From: Cliona cf. orientalis
Taxonomy: Eukaryota; Porifera; Demospongiae; Clionaida; Clionaidae
DNA length: 64,000 nt
Direction of reading: 5' to 3'
Assembly: GCA_963930775.1 (NCBI GenBank)
Contig: OZ005701.1
Span: 992,001 to 1,056,000 of the forward strand
This document shows positions 63,431 to 64,000 of this stretch, in pieces. Position numbers and translations under genes: made by a program. Below the pieces are notes generated by a model. That model ran no database searches and had not been told where the DNA came from. It worked only from the letters and a program-made list of their open reading frames with translations. Positions within the stretch are counted from its first letter, which is position 1; the number at the start of each line of letters is the position of its first letter.

Positions 63431-64000
63431 ATGTCAGAAATGAATCAAGTACTTTTTCTTTTTACCTCCATGTGCATTCTCTACACAATCGCAAGTGTAG
63501 CCGTTTATATCACGGGCGACGGCTCCACCACTCGTGGTCACTACATCAACGCTGCGGCGGAGGAGACACGCGTGCGATCCGTTTTTACCGTCTACGAGCG
63601 ATCGCCGCAGGCAGCGGTACGAATACAGTTCGATCCGTACGGGATGGATACCATCGTCTACATACACATCCAGAAAACTGGAGGCTCAGAGTTCCTGGAG
63701 CACCTAGTGACGGTTCGAATCCCGCTAGAACGCGTTACGTTGTCCAATGATTCGGGAACGCTGCCTACCCCAGATCCCAACACGCAGTCCATACAACTAT
63801 GCCGAACTAGTCCAACTGGCGGATGGAAACGCGGTAAAACACGTTTACACCACGAAGTGTGCCCTAGAAACTGGGAGCACCAGAATGGAGACACCTGGTT
63901 GATATCTGAAAAGACAACAGCGTGGAACTGCGGGGTGCACCCTTTCTACACAGACTTTAAGAACTGTCTACAAAATCAGTCTAAATTCAATCAGTTGTGG
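63431..64000 (+). CDS. HS6ST: Heparan-sulfate 6-O-sulfotransferase, 5' part (cut by window edge)
   Basis: 190 codons, open to the window edge. A short cytoplasmic N-terminus and a signal-anchor (VLFLFTSMCILYTIASVAVYI, about residues 6-26) give a type II Golgi membrane protein. The catalytic domain begins with DTIVYIHIQKTGGSEF; HIQKTGGS (79-86) is the 5'-phosphosulfate-binding loop for PAPS and is diagnostic for HS6ST. Later blocks, WLISEKTTAWNCGVHPFYTDFKNC, match the family region WLFSRFSTGWSCGLHADW. The enzyme sulfates the 6-O position of glucosamine in heparan sulfate. The rest of the sulfotransferase domain lies beyond the window. No intron is seen so far. The stop and any further exons cannot be judged. 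Confidence 0.85.
   Translation, partial: MSEMNQVLFLFTSMCILYTIASVAVYITGDGSTTRGHYINAAAEETRVRSVFTVYERSPQAAVRIQFDPYGMDTIVYIHIQKTGGSEFLEHLVTVRIPLERVTLSNDSGTLPTPDPNTQSIQLCRTSPTGGWKRGKTRLHHEVCPRNWEHQNGDTWLISEKTTAWNCGVHPFYTDFKNCLQNQSKFNQLW

Noticed and set aside
63711-63727. B-box-like GGTTCGAATCCC suggesting a tRNA
   Set aside because: It lies inside the HS6ST coding sequence, and no tRNA cloverleaf can be drawn around it.

Overview
This window is eukaryotic nuclear DNA. Coding regions are split by many short GT-AG introns, the intergenic and intron sequence is AT-rich, and long (GA/CT)n tracts, homopolymer C/G runs and small inverted-repeat elements are common. The gene content is animal: a PLC-like/PRIP-type phospholipase C, a TRIM-NHL protein, a heparan-sulfate 6-O-sulfotransferase, TTLL12, GRWD1 and ABHD14. 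Small compact genes, frequent divergent pairs and a GPI-type protein built of SOD-like repeats suggest an early-branching metazoan. I favour a sponge, but that is inference. All gene models were built by hand from splice sites whose phases add up; none is supported by transcript data here.

Layout. 1-6360 (minus): two tandem paralogues encoding secreted SOD-repeat proteins. The left one is cut by the window edge; the right one has 14 exons, four SOD-like repeats and a C-terminal GPI-type tail, and no repeat keeps the copper-binding H-x-H. 7368-24912 (minus): a 23-exon PLCL/PRIP-like phospholipase C with Glu/Pro-rich additions and intact catalytic residues. 25157-29255 (plus): a divergent gene for a Ras-association-domain protein. 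29453-30381 (minus): ZNF593. 30420-31330: MITEs and hairpins. 31846-33069 (plus): an orphan protein encoded in one coding exon, with a possible degenerate nuclease-like C-terminal domain. 33358-38175 (plus): GRWD1. 38559-45470 (minus): NAD+ synthetase with an extra 505-residue tail. 45737-47263 (plus): ABHD14. 47547-49757 (minus): intronless TRIM-NHL. 49963-51032: a 1.07-kb foldback element. 51845-53422 (minus): ABT1/Esf2. 54011-59333 (plus): TTLL12. 59367-62788: a transposon cluster ending in a 2.45-kb hAT-like element filled with an inverted 9-bp minisatellite. 62873-63100 (plus): a small C2H2 protein. 63431-64000 (plus): the start of a heparan-sulfate 6-O-sulfotransferase.

The genes do not form one pathway. 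Three encode nucleolar ribosome-assembly factors (ZNF593, GRWD1, ABT1), and three closely spaced divergent pairs (PLCL/RA, NADSYN1/ABHD14, ABT1/TTLL12) suggest shared bidirectional promoters. The less ordinary material is the SOD-repeat pair without metal ligands, the catalytically intact PRIP relative, the NADSYN1 tail, the orphan gene at 31846, and the unusually rich set of palindromic elements.
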